Positions 7,856 to 15,739 of a stretch of DNA of 21,004 nt are shown piece after piece; positions within the stretch are counted from its first letter, which is position 1; every line of letters starts with the position of its first letter. The translations under genes and the position numbers were made by a program. The stretch is from contig QNZU01000007.1 of assembly GCA_003978405.1 (NCBI GenBank), forward strand, positions 1 through 21,004. Reading direction: 5' to 3'. The stretch comes from Sulfurospirillum sp. Lineage in GTDB: Bacteria > Campylobacterota > Campylobacteria > Campylobacterales > QNZT01. Below the pieces are notes generated by a model. That model saw nothing but the letters and a program-made list of their open reading frames with translations. It was not told the DNA's origin and ran no database searches.

Positions 7856-8467
7856 TTACTTCACTTTCAAAAAATTTTCTACTATTTTTAGTCCATTGTT
7901 ATGAGACTTTTCAGGATGGGGCTGAATACCATAAATATTCTCTTTCATAACAGCTGAAACAAACTCATATCCGTAATGTGTCTTTCCTATGGCAAATCTC
8001 TCATCACACACAACATGGTATGAGTGAACAAAGTAGAGATAAAATTTCTCGTTTAAACCTTTAAACAATTGGTTCTGTTTTATCTCTATCTCATTCCATC
8101 CCATGTGTGGGATTTTCAAAGGAGTATCGAAAGCTTTTTTATCAAACTTTACGATTTCACCCTCAATCAAACCAAGACCTTTATGCTCACCAAACTCACA
8201 ACTCTTTTCAAAAAGCAACTGCATCCCAAGACAGATACCAAGAATCGGTTTCCCACTTTTTGCAAACTCCACAATTGCCTCATCCATACCGTTTTGCTTA
8301 AGATGATCCATAGCATCACCAAATGCACCTACACCAGGAAGCAAAACTCTCTCTAAATCTTTTAATTTGTCAGGATCACTCACCACTTCGGCTTGAAAAT
8401 CTAGCTTTGAAAAGGCATTTTTGACCGACTGCAAATTTCCCATGTTGTAGTTTATGATACCGTTCAT
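7856..8467 (-). CDS. hisH: Imidazole glycerol phosphate synthase, glutaminase subunit HisH
   Basis: HisH releases ammonia from glutamine and channels it to HisF, which makes imidazole glycerol phosphate and AICAR. The 203-residue class I glutamine amidotransferase shows LLPGVGAFGDAM (42-53), the nucleophile Cys79 in GICLGMQLLF and the His184/Glu186 pair in QPHPEKS. Its start codon overlaps the stop of the upstream exonuclease gene (ATGA at 8467-8464), and a GAGGAG about 11 nt upstream lies within that gene. The order hisH-hisA is common, but coupling to a nuclease gene is not typical of his operons. HisF must be encoded elsewhere. Confidence 0.96.
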   Translation of the reverse strand: MNGIINYNMGNLQSVKNAFSKLDFQAEVVSDPDKLKDLERVLLPGVGAFGDAMDHLKQNGMDEAIVEFAKSGKPILGICLGMQLLFEKSCEFGEHKGLGLIEGEIVKFDKKAFDTPLKIPHMGWNEIEIKQNQLFKGLNEKFYLYFVHSYHVVCDERFAIGKTHYGYEFVSAVMKENIYGIQPHPEKSHNNGLKIVENFLKVK

Positions 8468-9249
8468 GCTTTGCCAAGCTCCTCTTTTACTCCGTCAATA
8501 AATATCTTTGAGTATGATTTATCCTCTTTTAACTCCTCACTCATCAGATGAAGGTAGTCAAAATAGTCATCTTTTGTGATATGACCCTTTAGCAGTTCAT
8601 ATTTTAGATATAACCAATATGTATTTAAAACATCACTTTCACAATACTCCCGTATCTTTTCATGTTCGTTTGCATAGTAGAGTTTATGGACTTCATCCCC
8701 ACTGACATCAAATTTGCCAGGGATTCCCATCATCGTGCAAAGCAGATTTAGATTTAATCCTCTAACAGCTCCAAATTCTGCAATATGATCCATGATATCA
8801 ACATGAAATCTGTCTGAGTATCTATATCTGTAGTTGTCCCATTTGCTTTTGTTTAGGGCTTTATTATCCACTTCAAAATATGCCGGGCATGATAGATTGT
8901 ATTTCATAGCTCTAACAAGCAACATCGGCATATCAAAATTTCTACCATTAAAGCTGACAAGTTTGGGGTTGTGCTTGTCTATAAAGTTTAAAAAGTTGCT
9001 TATCATCTGCTCTTCATTTTCACCGTCAATGGAGTTGACTCTTTTAAATCTCCCAAAATCATCACAAATAACGGCACTAATGGCTACTACTTGATGAAAA
9101 GGTATTGGAAGAAACGAACTTCCGCTCTTGCTCTCTTGCAAGTCAAAAGCTTTTTTGGTAATCTCTAGCTTATCCTCACCTTCAATTTTGAAGCTACTTT
9201 TTACCAAGTCAATATCTGGTATGGTTTCACAATCAAATATACATATCAT
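8464..9249 (-). CDS. Predicted 3'-5' exonuclease, PolB-like DEDD family
   Basis: This 261-residue protein is a free-standing DnaQ-fold (DEDD) exonuclease, related to the proofreading domain of family-B DNA polymerases. Exo I is FDCETIPD (D6, E8), Exo II is SFNGRNFDMPML (N101, D106) and Exo III is YCESD (Y202, D206). All four acidic metal ligands are present, so it should be active on DNA or RNA; the substrate is unknown. The ATG at 9249 is fixed by Exo I starting only five residues later. No Shine-Dalgarno sequence precedes it, but TATAAT lies 6 nt upstream, so the mRNA may be leaderless. The stop overlaps the hisH start (ATGA). The upstream gene encodes a helix-hairpin-helix-like membrane protein. 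Confidence 0.88.
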   Translation of the reverse strand: MICIFDCETIPDIDLVKSSFKIEGEDKLEITKKAFDLQESKSGSSFLPIPFHQVVAISAVICDDFGRFKRVNSIDGENEEQMISNFLNFIDKHNPKLVSFNGRNFDMPMLLVRAMKYNLSCPAYFEVDNKALNKSKWDNYRYRYSDRFHVDIMDHIAEFGAVRGLNLNLLCTMMGIPGKFDVSGDEVHKLYYANEHEKIREYCESDVLNTYWLYLKYELLKGHITKDDYFDYLHLMSEELKEDKSYSKIFIDGVKEELGKA

Positions 9250-9255
9250 AAAAAG

Positions 9256-9261
9256 ATTATA
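9256..9261 (-). promoter_or_regulatory. Candidate -10 box for the exonuclease gene (leaderless)
   Basis: The minus strand reads TATAAT, then C and five Ts, then the ATG. A start point 7 nt downstream of the box would be the A of the start codon itself, giving a leaderless mRNA. No -35 match or TGN extension is visible, so the call rests on position and the perfect hexamer. Confidence 0.35.
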
Positions 9262-9272
9262 GCCAAAGGCTT

Positions 9273-9767
9273 TTAAATAGTATCTTGGTCAAAATTGAGT
9301 GTCAATGCTTTGGCTTGAAATATCCAGTTTTCTCTTTTGACTCTGCCAGGAGCATTTAGATGGTTTTCAATCCATTCTATATTGTCATTGCTCCAATCTG
9401 CAATTTGGGAGTAGTGATAAACTCCGATTTCATATAGAGTATTTTCTACTTTTATGCCAATTCCCTGTATCTTTTTCAAATCATCTGCTCTACCGTTTTT
9501 AGGTGCAGGATAAGAGATGGGTTTTATACCTTTTTTGCTTTTTGTTCTGATGATGGCATCTGGTATGCTAACGGGAACTTCAATATATTTTGAGTCACTT
9601 TCCTCACTATTTTGATGTTGTAACTCATCAAAATCATAAAGTGGGTTATTTTCTTTGTGTTGAATATCTTCACACTTTTTTATTCTACCCAAAATATATC
9701 CTATGATACCTCCAAGTATGGCAGCGATAATCAAGCATAATAACATTTTCATAGCAATCTCTATCAT
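9273..9767 (-). CDS. Membrane-anchored helix-hairpin-helix-like protein, function unknown
   Basis: The 164-residue protein has an N-terminal membrane segment (about 7-28, glycine-rich, ending GRIKK). A polar linker of about 60 residues follows, then a C-terminal domain (about 94-156) reading DDLKKIQGIGIKVENTLYEIG with a WI...APGRVKRENWIFQAKAL end. This pattern resembles the helix-hairpin-helix-like domain found in various bacterial proteins, including C-terminal extensions of some NADH dehydrogenase subunits and ribosomal L21-linked proteins. It may bind nucleic acid or protein. The topology (linker in the cytoplasm) is inferred from the KK after the helix. Its ATG overlaps the OmpA gene stop (ATGA at 9767-9764), and a strong GGGGAG ribosome binding site lies inside the last codons of that gene. 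The exonuclease follows 23 nt downstream. Confidence 0.75.
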   Translation of the reverse strand: MIEIAMKMLLCLIIAAILGGIIGYILGRIKKCEDIQHKENNPLYDFDELQHQNSEESDSKYIEVPVSIPDAIIRTKSKKGIKPISYPAPKNGRADDLKKIQGIGIKVENTLYEIGVYHYSQIADWSNDNIEWIENHLNAPGRVKRENWIFQAKALTLNFDQDTI

Positions 9768-10834
9768 TTTTTCTCCCCAATAACTTTAAATTCTACTCTA
9801 CGATTAATCTCTTTGTTTTTTAAAGAGTCATTTTTTACCAATGGATACTCATCTGCATATCCGATAGCTTTAAGCCTCTCTTTAGAGATACCTTTTTTGA
9901 TCAGATATTGTTTGACCGATTTTGCTCTTCTTTTGCTCAAATTGAGATTTCTTTTTCTGGTACCATCTGAGTCGGTATGTCCTCCAATCTCAACTGTGCA
10001 GTTGTTCTCTTTGAGTATTTTTGCAACCTGATCCAAAATTTTTCTGCTCTTTTTGGTGAGCTTGTCACTGGCATATAAAAATCTGACCTTTTTATCTTTT
10101 AACAATGAGTCTAACTTGTCTTGAATCTGCTTATTGACTGAAATGTTATTATCGTTGGAACTGTTGGTATCGTTTGATTTTGCACTTATATTGGCATCAA
10201 TATTTGAGTCTGAAAGATTTGTAGTTATGTTTTGTTTTGAGAGGTTTTCATCACTCTCTTTTGGATTGGTACTGTTTTGTTCCAAATCATCACTTTTTAA
10301 GTTCTCAGTGGCTTGTTTCAAGATAATATTTTGTTTAACTTTTACATCTTGATCTTTTAAAATATCTATTTTTCTTAAAATTGATGCTTTAGCAACACTG
10401 TTTGAAGTTGTTGCATTGATTTCAATCAAATCTTTTGAGTAAATTAACGATGCATTTTCAAAATATTTAAAATCTTCAGCCAAATTTGTCAATAGATCAA
10501 CACCAAAAAGATCATCTTTTGTATTTTTATTTATCAACAGTTTTGAGGCATTTACTTCACCAAATATGCTTTTGTAGCTTTCTAAGATTTCATCTTTTAC
10601 TGCTCGATTTATAACTACTCCGCTTAGAATGAGAGAATTTGGATTTTTTAGGATTTTGATATGCATATCTTCAATAGCTTTTGTTTTTAGAGCTTTGGTG
10701 TTGGAGATATTTTTATCTATATTTAAAACTCTGTTTTTTCTTAAATAAAACTCTTTGGATTTATTCCATACACAAAAAATAGAAAAAAAGATAAATATCC
10801 ATACAAATAGCCACAGCCACTGTTTTCTGACCAT
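9764..10834 (-). CDS. OmpA-domain protein with single N-terminal membrane anchor
   Basis: This 356-residue protein has a short cytoplasmic tail, a tryptophan-rich membrane helix (about 4-24), a middle region (about 55-150), an Asn/Ser/Asp-rich linker (about 185-240), and a C-terminal OmpA-like peptidoglycan-binding domain (about 248-356). That domain has GGHTDSDG (D288) and NxxLSxxRA (R303), the two residues that bind diaminopimelate in the family. The middle region weakly recalls paired BON-type modules seen before OmpA domains in some proteins; this is uncertain. The ATG at 10834-10832 is chosen because AGGAG lies 5 nt upstream; a TTG 16 codons further upstream lacks a site. The layout resembles MotB, but no acidic residue is seen in the helix. 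It follows pflB, so a role near the flagellar motor or in the cell envelope is possible. Confidence 0.85.
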   Translation of the reverse strand: MVRKQWLWLFVWIFIFFSIFCVWNKSKEFYLRKNRVLNIDKNISNTKALKTKAIEDMHIKILKNPNSLILSGVVINRAVKDEILESYKSIFGEVNASKLLINKNTKDDLFGVDLLTNLAEDFKYFENASLIYSKDLIEINATTSNSVAKASILRKIDILKDQDVKVKQNIILKQATENLKSDDLEQNSTNPKESDENLSKQNITTNLSDSNIDANISAKSNDTNSSNDNNISVNKQIQDKLDSLLKDKKVRFLYASDKLTKKSRKILDQVAKILKENNCTVEIGGHTDSDGTRKRNLNLSKRRAKSVKQYLIKKGISKERLKAIGYADEYPLVKNDSLKNKEINRRVEFKVIGEKK

Positions 10835-10884
10835 ACAAACTCCTAAATTTTGAAAACAAATGAATGTATCAAAATATGACAAAT

Positions 10885-10915
10885 AATATAATTATTTTTT
10901 AGCTTTAAAAGTCAA
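10885..10915 (-). promoter_or_regulatory. Candidate promoter upstream of the OmpA-domain gene
   Basis: The minus strand carries TTGACT (10915-10910) and, downstream, TATATT (10890-10885, spacer 19) or the overlapping ATTATA (spacer 17), in the 104-nt gap after pflB. The -35 match is good and the -10 is imperfect. The region is very AT-rich, so the call is tentative. If real, the OmpA-HhH pair has its own transcript. Confidence 0.3.
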
Positions 10916-10938
10916 TTTTATATAAGGTTAAGCATTAA

Positions 10939-13284
10939 TTACTTTTTGGAAATTATATCAAAATCAAAATAACTTGATTTAAATTTATCTTTTTTAATAT
11001 TTTTGTATTCTATTGAAGCAGCTTCTAAATTTTTTGCCTCCTGATAAAGGAGTGCAAGTGCAAATCTGCTCTCCAAATTTGAACTGTTAGTTAGTTTTGC
11101 AAGTTCCAAGAGAGCAATGGCATTGGCAAAATGTTTGGCACCAATTGCGGCTGTTGCTCCCAAAAAGAGTGTATGAGAGTCATTTTGCTTAAACTGGTCT
11201 ATCAAGGTATTGTATAGTTGGTAAGATTTTTCAAAATCTTTGGTATAAATAGTACTGTATGCTAATGTCTGTAACAAACCAGTGTCATTTGGGTTATCTT
11301 TTAACAGATTGGCAATTTTGCTTTGAAGTTTTGGTACCACTCCCGCGATAGATAGAAGTTTGATATAAAGTTCTCTGGCAATAGGGGCATTGTTTGAGAG
11401 TTTTTTAAGATCTATATTATCACTCAAAAGCCTCTTTTGTATCTCAAATGCATAATTTTTAATCTCATCCTTGTTATGACTTGCATCCAAGTCCAGAATA
11501 TTAGCAATGATATCAGAAGGAATCTGTTTGAATAACTCTTTTGTGGCATATTTATATCTTTTATTATCTCCAATAAGTGTAGCTTGAGAGATCAAAACAG
11601 CTTTATCAAAAATTGTCTCATTTCGGTCGTAGTTTAGAGATGGTATATCTTTTTGCATTATTGCCAAAAGGTTCTTTGCCAATTTTATATCTTTTTTATC
11701 AGCACTACTATTTTGAATTTTTTCTGTAATAGCTACAATCTCTTTACGATCTATCTTCTCAAATAGAAGTTTTGAACAAAATTTTTCAAATACCATTGAT
11801 AAAAGATTGTCTTGGTTTAAAATATAACTCTTTTTAAACTCTTTTTTTGCCTTGTTAAATCTATTTAGTTTGGCATAAGTTAGTGCAAGATTGTAATGGA
11901 GTCTTGATGAGTTTTGGTACTGCTTTAGGGCATCTTTAAATATCTTTACAGAGCCTAAAAGGTCTTTGTTAAGAGCATTTTGAATCCCCCTTATAGATTC
12001 TATATTTGCATCTGAGATACCTTTGCTTAGCATCAGGTTATCTTTGGCTGAGGGGAGGTTATTGATATAGATGTTTTTTACACCGCTTTGGATATGGGCA
12101 GTGCTAAATTTTGGATTCATTATCATATAAGGGGCATAGTAAAAGAGAATTGAAAATCTATTATCATCATTAAAAAAGATCTCTTTTTGATACTCTTTTT
12201 GTGCAATATCCGGATCAAAAAGAGATCTCTTTAAGTGTGGTTTTATAGGATAGAGTTTTGTTGCTTTGGTACTGTTTGACTCATATGAGTCTTTTAGAAG
12301 TTTTGATGCGAGGTTTGGATATCCCTTTTTTATCTCAACCAAAGCCAAAGCAATTTGAGCAGCAACTCTGTTTTGATTGTTTTTGATAGCCTCATTTAGA
12401 TATTTTGATGAGAGGTCTAGCTCATTCTTTTTGGCATATAAAAGACCCAAGGTAAAGAGATAGTTTTCATCATTGCTACTTTGTAGTATATCCACACTTT
12501 TGTTGTAGTTTTGCAAAAGAGTCTCAATCTTTGCCAATAGATATGTTTTATCTTTTTGGTAATAGTTTGAGCTTGGATTATGGAGTGCAACCGAACTTTC
12601 TGGAAAAAATCCTCCATAATAATCTATAAGTGCTCTGTAGTAGTTGTATAGTTTTGAGTTTTTTTGTGTAATTAGATATTTTCGTGCCTCTTGTAGATTT
12701 TTGTTAAATTCATCACTATTTTTTTGGTAAAAGGCAACGATAGCCAGATTTAGTGAGCTTTGAAAATGAAGTTCACTATTTTTGGATGATAGAAGAAACT
12801 CATTTTTTGCATCTTCGTATCGTCTCTCTTTTAATTTTGCCACACCAAGATTGTAGTGGGTCAAAGCTTTGTTAAATTGTGCGATTTTGGTTTGGATTAC
12901 AAGAGCTTCATCCTTTTTCCCATTCTCATATAACTCTTCTGCTTTTTTGATTAATTGTGCCTCTTTTGATAAATTTTTATCTTTAACACTACTTTTTTTA
13001 GAGGCTATTTCAATCTTTTTAATGATTTTAGTGGTGCTGTTTTGCTCGACACTTTTCTCTTTTTTTTGTGAATACAGGTAATAAAACACTCCTGCACCTA
13101 TTAAGATAATCAGTACCAATATCCCAATCAGCCATATAAAAAGGGTATTGGTACCACTCGTGGGTTTTTGGATATTTTCTTGAGCAATTGGCACATCTTC
13201 AAACAGCTCATCAATTTCATCATCATCAAGAGTGATAAATTCATCACTCTCAAGCTCATTCTCTTTTAGATTCTCTTTTGCCAT
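10939..13284 (-). CDS. pflB: TPR-repeat membrane protein, probable flagellar motor protein PflB
   Basis: The 781-residue protein has an acidic N-terminus (about 1-45), one membrane helix (about 47-71), a basic stop-transfer KKEK, and then about 700 residues of helical repeats. TPR-like units are visible around 108-190 (LGVAKLKERRYEDAKNEF) and 455-490 (LALTYAKLNRFNKAKKEF). The topology suggests repeats in the periplasm. In C. jejuni the gene after trpS-serS (Cj0390) encodes PflB, a TPR protein of similar size in the medial disk that helps position MotAB stators for high torque. The gene order, length and topology all match here, so I assign it as PflB by synteny and architecture. The start follows the serS stop by 4 nt with only a weak ribosome binding site, suggesting coupling. 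Sequence identity could not be tested. Confidence 0.78.
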   Translation of the reverse strand: MAKENLKENELESDEFITLDDDEIDELFEDVPIAQENIQKPTSGTNTLFIWLIGILVLIILIGAGVFYYLYSQKKEKSVEQNSTTKIIKKIEIASKKSSVKDKNLSKEAQLIKKAEELYENGKKDEALVIQTKIAQFNKALTHYNLGVAKLKERRYEDAKNEFLLSSKNSELHFQSSLNLAIVAFYQKNSDEFNKNLQEARKYLITQKNSKLYNYYRALIDYYGGFFPESSVALHNPSSNYYQKDKTYLLAKIETLLQNYNKSVDILQSSNDENYLFTLGLLYAKKNELDLSSKYLNEAIKNNQNRVAAQIALALVEIKKGYPNLASKLLKDSYESNSTKATKLYPIKPHLKRSLFDPDIAQKEYQKEIFFNDDNRFSILFYYAPYMIMNPKFSTAHIQSGVKNIYINNLPSAKDNLMLSKGISDANIESIRGIQNALNKDLLGSVKIFKDALKQYQNSSRLHYNLALTYAKLNRFNKAKKEFKKSYILNQDNLLSMVFEKFCSKLLFEKIDRKEIVAITEKIQNSSADKKDIKLAKNLLAIMQKDIPSLNYDRNETIFDKAVLISQATLIGDNKRYKYATKELFKQIPSDIIANILDLDASHNKDEIKNYAFEIQKRLLSDNIDLKKLSNNAPIARELYIKLLSIAGVVPKLQSKIANLLKDNPNDTGLLQTLAYSTIYTKDFEKSYQLYNTLIDQFKQNDSHTLFLGATAAIGAKHFANAIALLELAKLTNSSNLESRFALALLYQEAKNLEAASIEYKNIKKDKFKSSYFDFDIISKK

Positions 13285-13288
13285 TTAT

Positions 13289-14530
13289 CTACATATACTC
13301 AATTAATGCTTCAGGTATTTTAACTGTTCCATCTTTTTGTTGATAATTCTCAATGATTGCAATAAGTGTTCTACCTACTGCCAAAGATGAACCGTTTAGT
13401 GTGTGAGCCAAAATATTTTTTTTCTCATCTTTGTATCGTATTTTGGCTCTTCTTGCCTGAAAATCTCTTGTATTTGATACAGAACTTATCTCACGGTAAC
13501 GATTTTGTCCTGGAAGCCATACTTCAAGATCGATTGTTTTTGCTGCACTAAATCCAAGATCACCACCACAAAGCAGAACCAATCTATGAGGCAGCCCTAG
13601 TGAGCTAAGCAGATCACTCGCACACTCTACCATCTGATTAAATATCTCATCGCTACTATCTTGGGATGCAATTGAAACCAATTCAACTTTCCCAAACTGA
13701 TGCTGTCTGATTATTCCTCTTGTATCCCTACCGGCACTCCCTGCCTCTTTTCTAAAACATTGTGTATATGAAGTCATTTTGATTGGTAACTTCTCTTTTG
13801 GAATGATCTCATCTTGGTATAGATTTGTCAGCGGTACTTCAGCTGTTGGTATCAGGTATAGCTCCTCGCCTTCGATTTTAAACAGATCATCTTCAAATTT
13901 TGGTAGCTGTCCTGTTCCAAGAAGTGCATTTTTGTTCACAATATATGGGACACTCACCTCGCTAAAGCCTCTTTTGGCATTAAAATCAAGCATATAGTTT
14001 ACTAGTGCTCTTTCCAGTTTTGCCGCATCACCTTTTATGACACTAAAACGGCTCTTTGAAAGTTTTACTCCTCTTTCAAAATCGATCCAGTCCAACTCTT
14101 CAAAATCCCAATGCTCCTTTGGTGTAAAGTCAAACTGTGGGATGTTTAACACCTCTTTTAAGACTATATTATCCTCTTCATCTTTCCCATCAGGAACATC
14201 TGGATCTGGAATATTTGGTATATTTAGTGCCAAATCCTCCAAACTCTTTTCCAACTCTCTTAGTGCCTCTTGTTCTATGGAGATTTGTTGCTTATTTTTT
14301 GCCAACTCCTCTTTTAGAGTATTGATATCCTTTCCCTCTTTTTGGTATTGTGGAAAGAGTTTGCTCTTTGCATTCTGACTGGCTTGTAAATTCTCAAGCA
14401 GTGCTTTTTGCTCTTTTAATTTCGTGGATATCTGCTTTAGCTCTTCGAGAAGATTTGAATCAATCCCTTTTTTTTCTAATTTTTTGGCAACTTCATCAAA
14501 ACTGTTTTGCAAAACTTTTAAATCTATCAT
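13289..14530 (-). CDS. serS: Seryl-tRNA synthetase
   Basis: SerS charges tRNA-Ser (and tRNA-Sec where present) with serine. The 413-residue class II synthetase has an N-terminal helical arm (about 1-103) that grips the long variable arm of the tRNA. Motif 2 is FRKEAGSAGRDTRG (259-272) followed by IIRQHQF, and motif 3 is GSSLAVGRTL (380-389). The serine-site TAE is at 229-231. The ATG at 14530 has GGAG 8 nt upstream, and the start is 4 nt after the trpS stop. The trpS-serS pair is conserved in Campylobacter. Confidence 0.98.
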   Translation of the reverse strand: MIDLKVLQNSFDEVAKKLEKKGIDSNLLEELKQISTKLKEQKALLENLQASQNAKSKLFPQYQKEGKDINTLKEELAKNKQQISIEQEALRELEKSLEDLALNIPNIPDPDVPDGKDEEDNIVLKEVLNIPQFDFTPKEHWDFEELDWIDFERGVKLSKSRFSVIKGDAAKLERALVNYMLDFNAKRGFSEVSVPYIVNKNALLGTGQLPKFEDDLFKIEGEELYLIPTAEVPLTNLYQDEIIPKEKLPIKMTSYTQCFRKEAGSAGRDTRGIIRQHQFGKVELVSIASQDSSDEIFNQMVECASDLLSSLGLPHRLVLLCGGDLGFSAAKTIDLEVWLPGQNRYREISSVSNTRDFQARRAKIRYKDEKKNILAHTLNGSSLAVGRTLIAIIENYQQKDGTVKIPEALIEYM

Positions 14531-14534
14531 CTTT

Positions 14535-15500
14535 TTACTCCAGTATTCCTACGCATTTACGAATAGTTTCTATCTTTTTGGATGCAATTTTTTTAGCCTT
14601 TTTTGCACCATAACTCAGAATATCCATCACTTCATCTTCATGCTCATCAAAGTAAGCTTTTTTCTCTCTTGCCTCTTCAAAGTAGTCCCAAATCTTACTG
14701 CTTAAGTCTGCCTTGAAGTGTCCATACCCTTCACCGCCATTTTTGTATCTTTGCCGTAGGTTTTTCAATTCATCCTCATCCATAAAGAGTTCACATATCT
14801 TATAAAGATTACACCCTTCATACTCTTTTGGTTCTTCTAGAGGTGTCGAGTCGGTGACAATTTTGCCAATCTGTTTTTTTAATCTCTTTTGTGTAGTAAA
14901 CAAATCAATCGTATTGCCGTAACTCTTACTCATCTTTTCTCCATTGGTACCAGGAACTGTTGCAACACTCTCATCTACTTTAAATTGGGGCAATTTAAAA
15001 ATCTCACCATGGTCATTATTGAACTTTTGAGCTATATCTCTTGCTATCTCAATATGCTGAATCTGATCTTTTCCTACTGGAACTGTGTCAATATCATATA
15101 AAAGTATATCAGCTGCCATTAAAACAGGATATGAAAAGAGTGCATGATTGGCAGGGATTCCCTTTGCGACTTTGTCTTTGTAGCTGTGGGCTCTCTCAAG
15201 AAGTCCCATTGGTGTATAGGCTGAGAGTATCCAGTAAAGCTCCAACACCTCTTTGACATCTGATTGGAGCCAAAAAGTTGATTTTTGCGGATCGATACCA
15301 AGACTTAAAAATATCTTTGCAGCTTCAAGAGTATTTTGTTTTAGTGCTTTAGAATCTTTTAATGATGTTAGGGCATGATAGTTTGCTATAAAGATAAACA
15401 GATCACTGCTCTCTTGAAGTTCAAGCATTGGTTTAATAGCACCAAAGTAGTTACCAATATGCAAAGCTCCAGATGACTGAATTCCTGTTAATACTCTCAA
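14535..15500 (-). CDS. trpS: Tryptophanyl-tRNA synthetase
   Basis: TrpS charges tRNA-Trp with tryptophan. The class I signature HIGN is at 14-17, the KMSKS loop at 189-193 and PVGKDQ at 141-146, within a 321-residue protein of normal length. I place the start at TTG 15500-15498, giving MRVLTGIQSSG, because GAGG lies 8 nt upstream and the product then begins like other TrpS proteins. Another TTG at 15527 would add nine residues but has its GAGG only 2 nt away. The gene heads the long minus-strand run. No T-box or leader peptide was seen. Confidence 0.96.
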   Translation of the reverse strand: MRVLTGIQSSGALHIGNYFGAIKPMLELQESSDLFIFIANYHALTSLKDSKALKQNTLEAAKIFLSLGIDPQKSTFWLQSDVKEVLELYWILSAYTPMGLLERAHSYKDKVAKGIPANHALFSYPVLMAADILLYDIDTVPVGKDQIQHIEIARDIAQKFNNDHGEIFKLPQFKVDESVATVPGTNGEKMSKSYGNTIDLFTTQKRLKKQIGKIVTDSTPLEEPKEYEGCNLYKICELFMDEDELKNLRQRYKNGGEGYGHFKADLSSKIWDYFEEAREKKAYFDEHEDEVMDILSYGAKKAKKIASKKIETIRKCVGILE

Positions 15501-15567
15501 GTAGATTACCTCTTTATTTATTGACAAGACCTCTAATTTACAGATTAAAGGTACCGTATATCTTTAT

Positions 15568-15576
15568 ATTATATCA
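15568..15576 (-). promoter_or_regulatory. Extended -10 promoter element for trpS-serS-pflB
   Basis: The minus strand reads TGATATAAT, identical to the nine bases before cheY, in the divergent gap between trpS and the S8 protease gene. Transcription would start near 15561, leaving a leader of about 60 nt before the TTG start. No clear -35 box is present. Confidence 0.5.
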
Positions 15577-15678
15577 ATTTATTTTTAATCCACATCCCCA
15601 TCTATTTGTAAAAAAATGTTTCAAAAGGTAAATAAAAAGATACAAAGTGAAAAAAAATATTAATAAGTAAAATAAAAT

Positions 15679-15690
15679 TATACTTATACT
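15679..15690 (+). promoter_or_regulatory. Candidate -10 boxes for the S8 protease gene
   Basis: Two TATACT hexamers at 15679-15684 and 15685-15690 abut each other in the AT-rich divergent gap, about 50-60 nt before the protease ATG. Either could serve as a -10 box; no -35 box is recognisable. The surrounding region from 15600 is adenine-rich and otherwise shows nothing I recognise. Confidence 0.3.
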
Positions 15691-15739
15691 CAATTTTGTG
15701 CCGACTTAGCTTATAAGAGAAAATAAATGGAGTTTGTAA

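Noticed and set aside
9764..10834. Calling the OmpA-domain protein MotB
   Set aside because: MotB needs an aspartate in its membrane helix and usually a neighbouring motA; neither is present.
10835..10882. N-terminal extension of the OmpA-domain protein from a TTG at 10882
   Set aside because: No ribosome binding site precedes it, while the ATG at 10834 has AGGAG 5 nt upstream and begins directly before the membrane helix.
15501..15527. Longer TrpS starting at TTG 15527
   Set aside because: Its GAGG is only 2 nt away, and the shorter form matches the usual TrpS N-terminus.
15501..15739. Possible T-box or riboswitch before trpS, or small RNA in the divergent gap
   Set aside because: The leader of about 60 nt is too short for a T-box and no conserved T-box sequence or strong stem is present; only promoter-like AT-rich sequence is seen.
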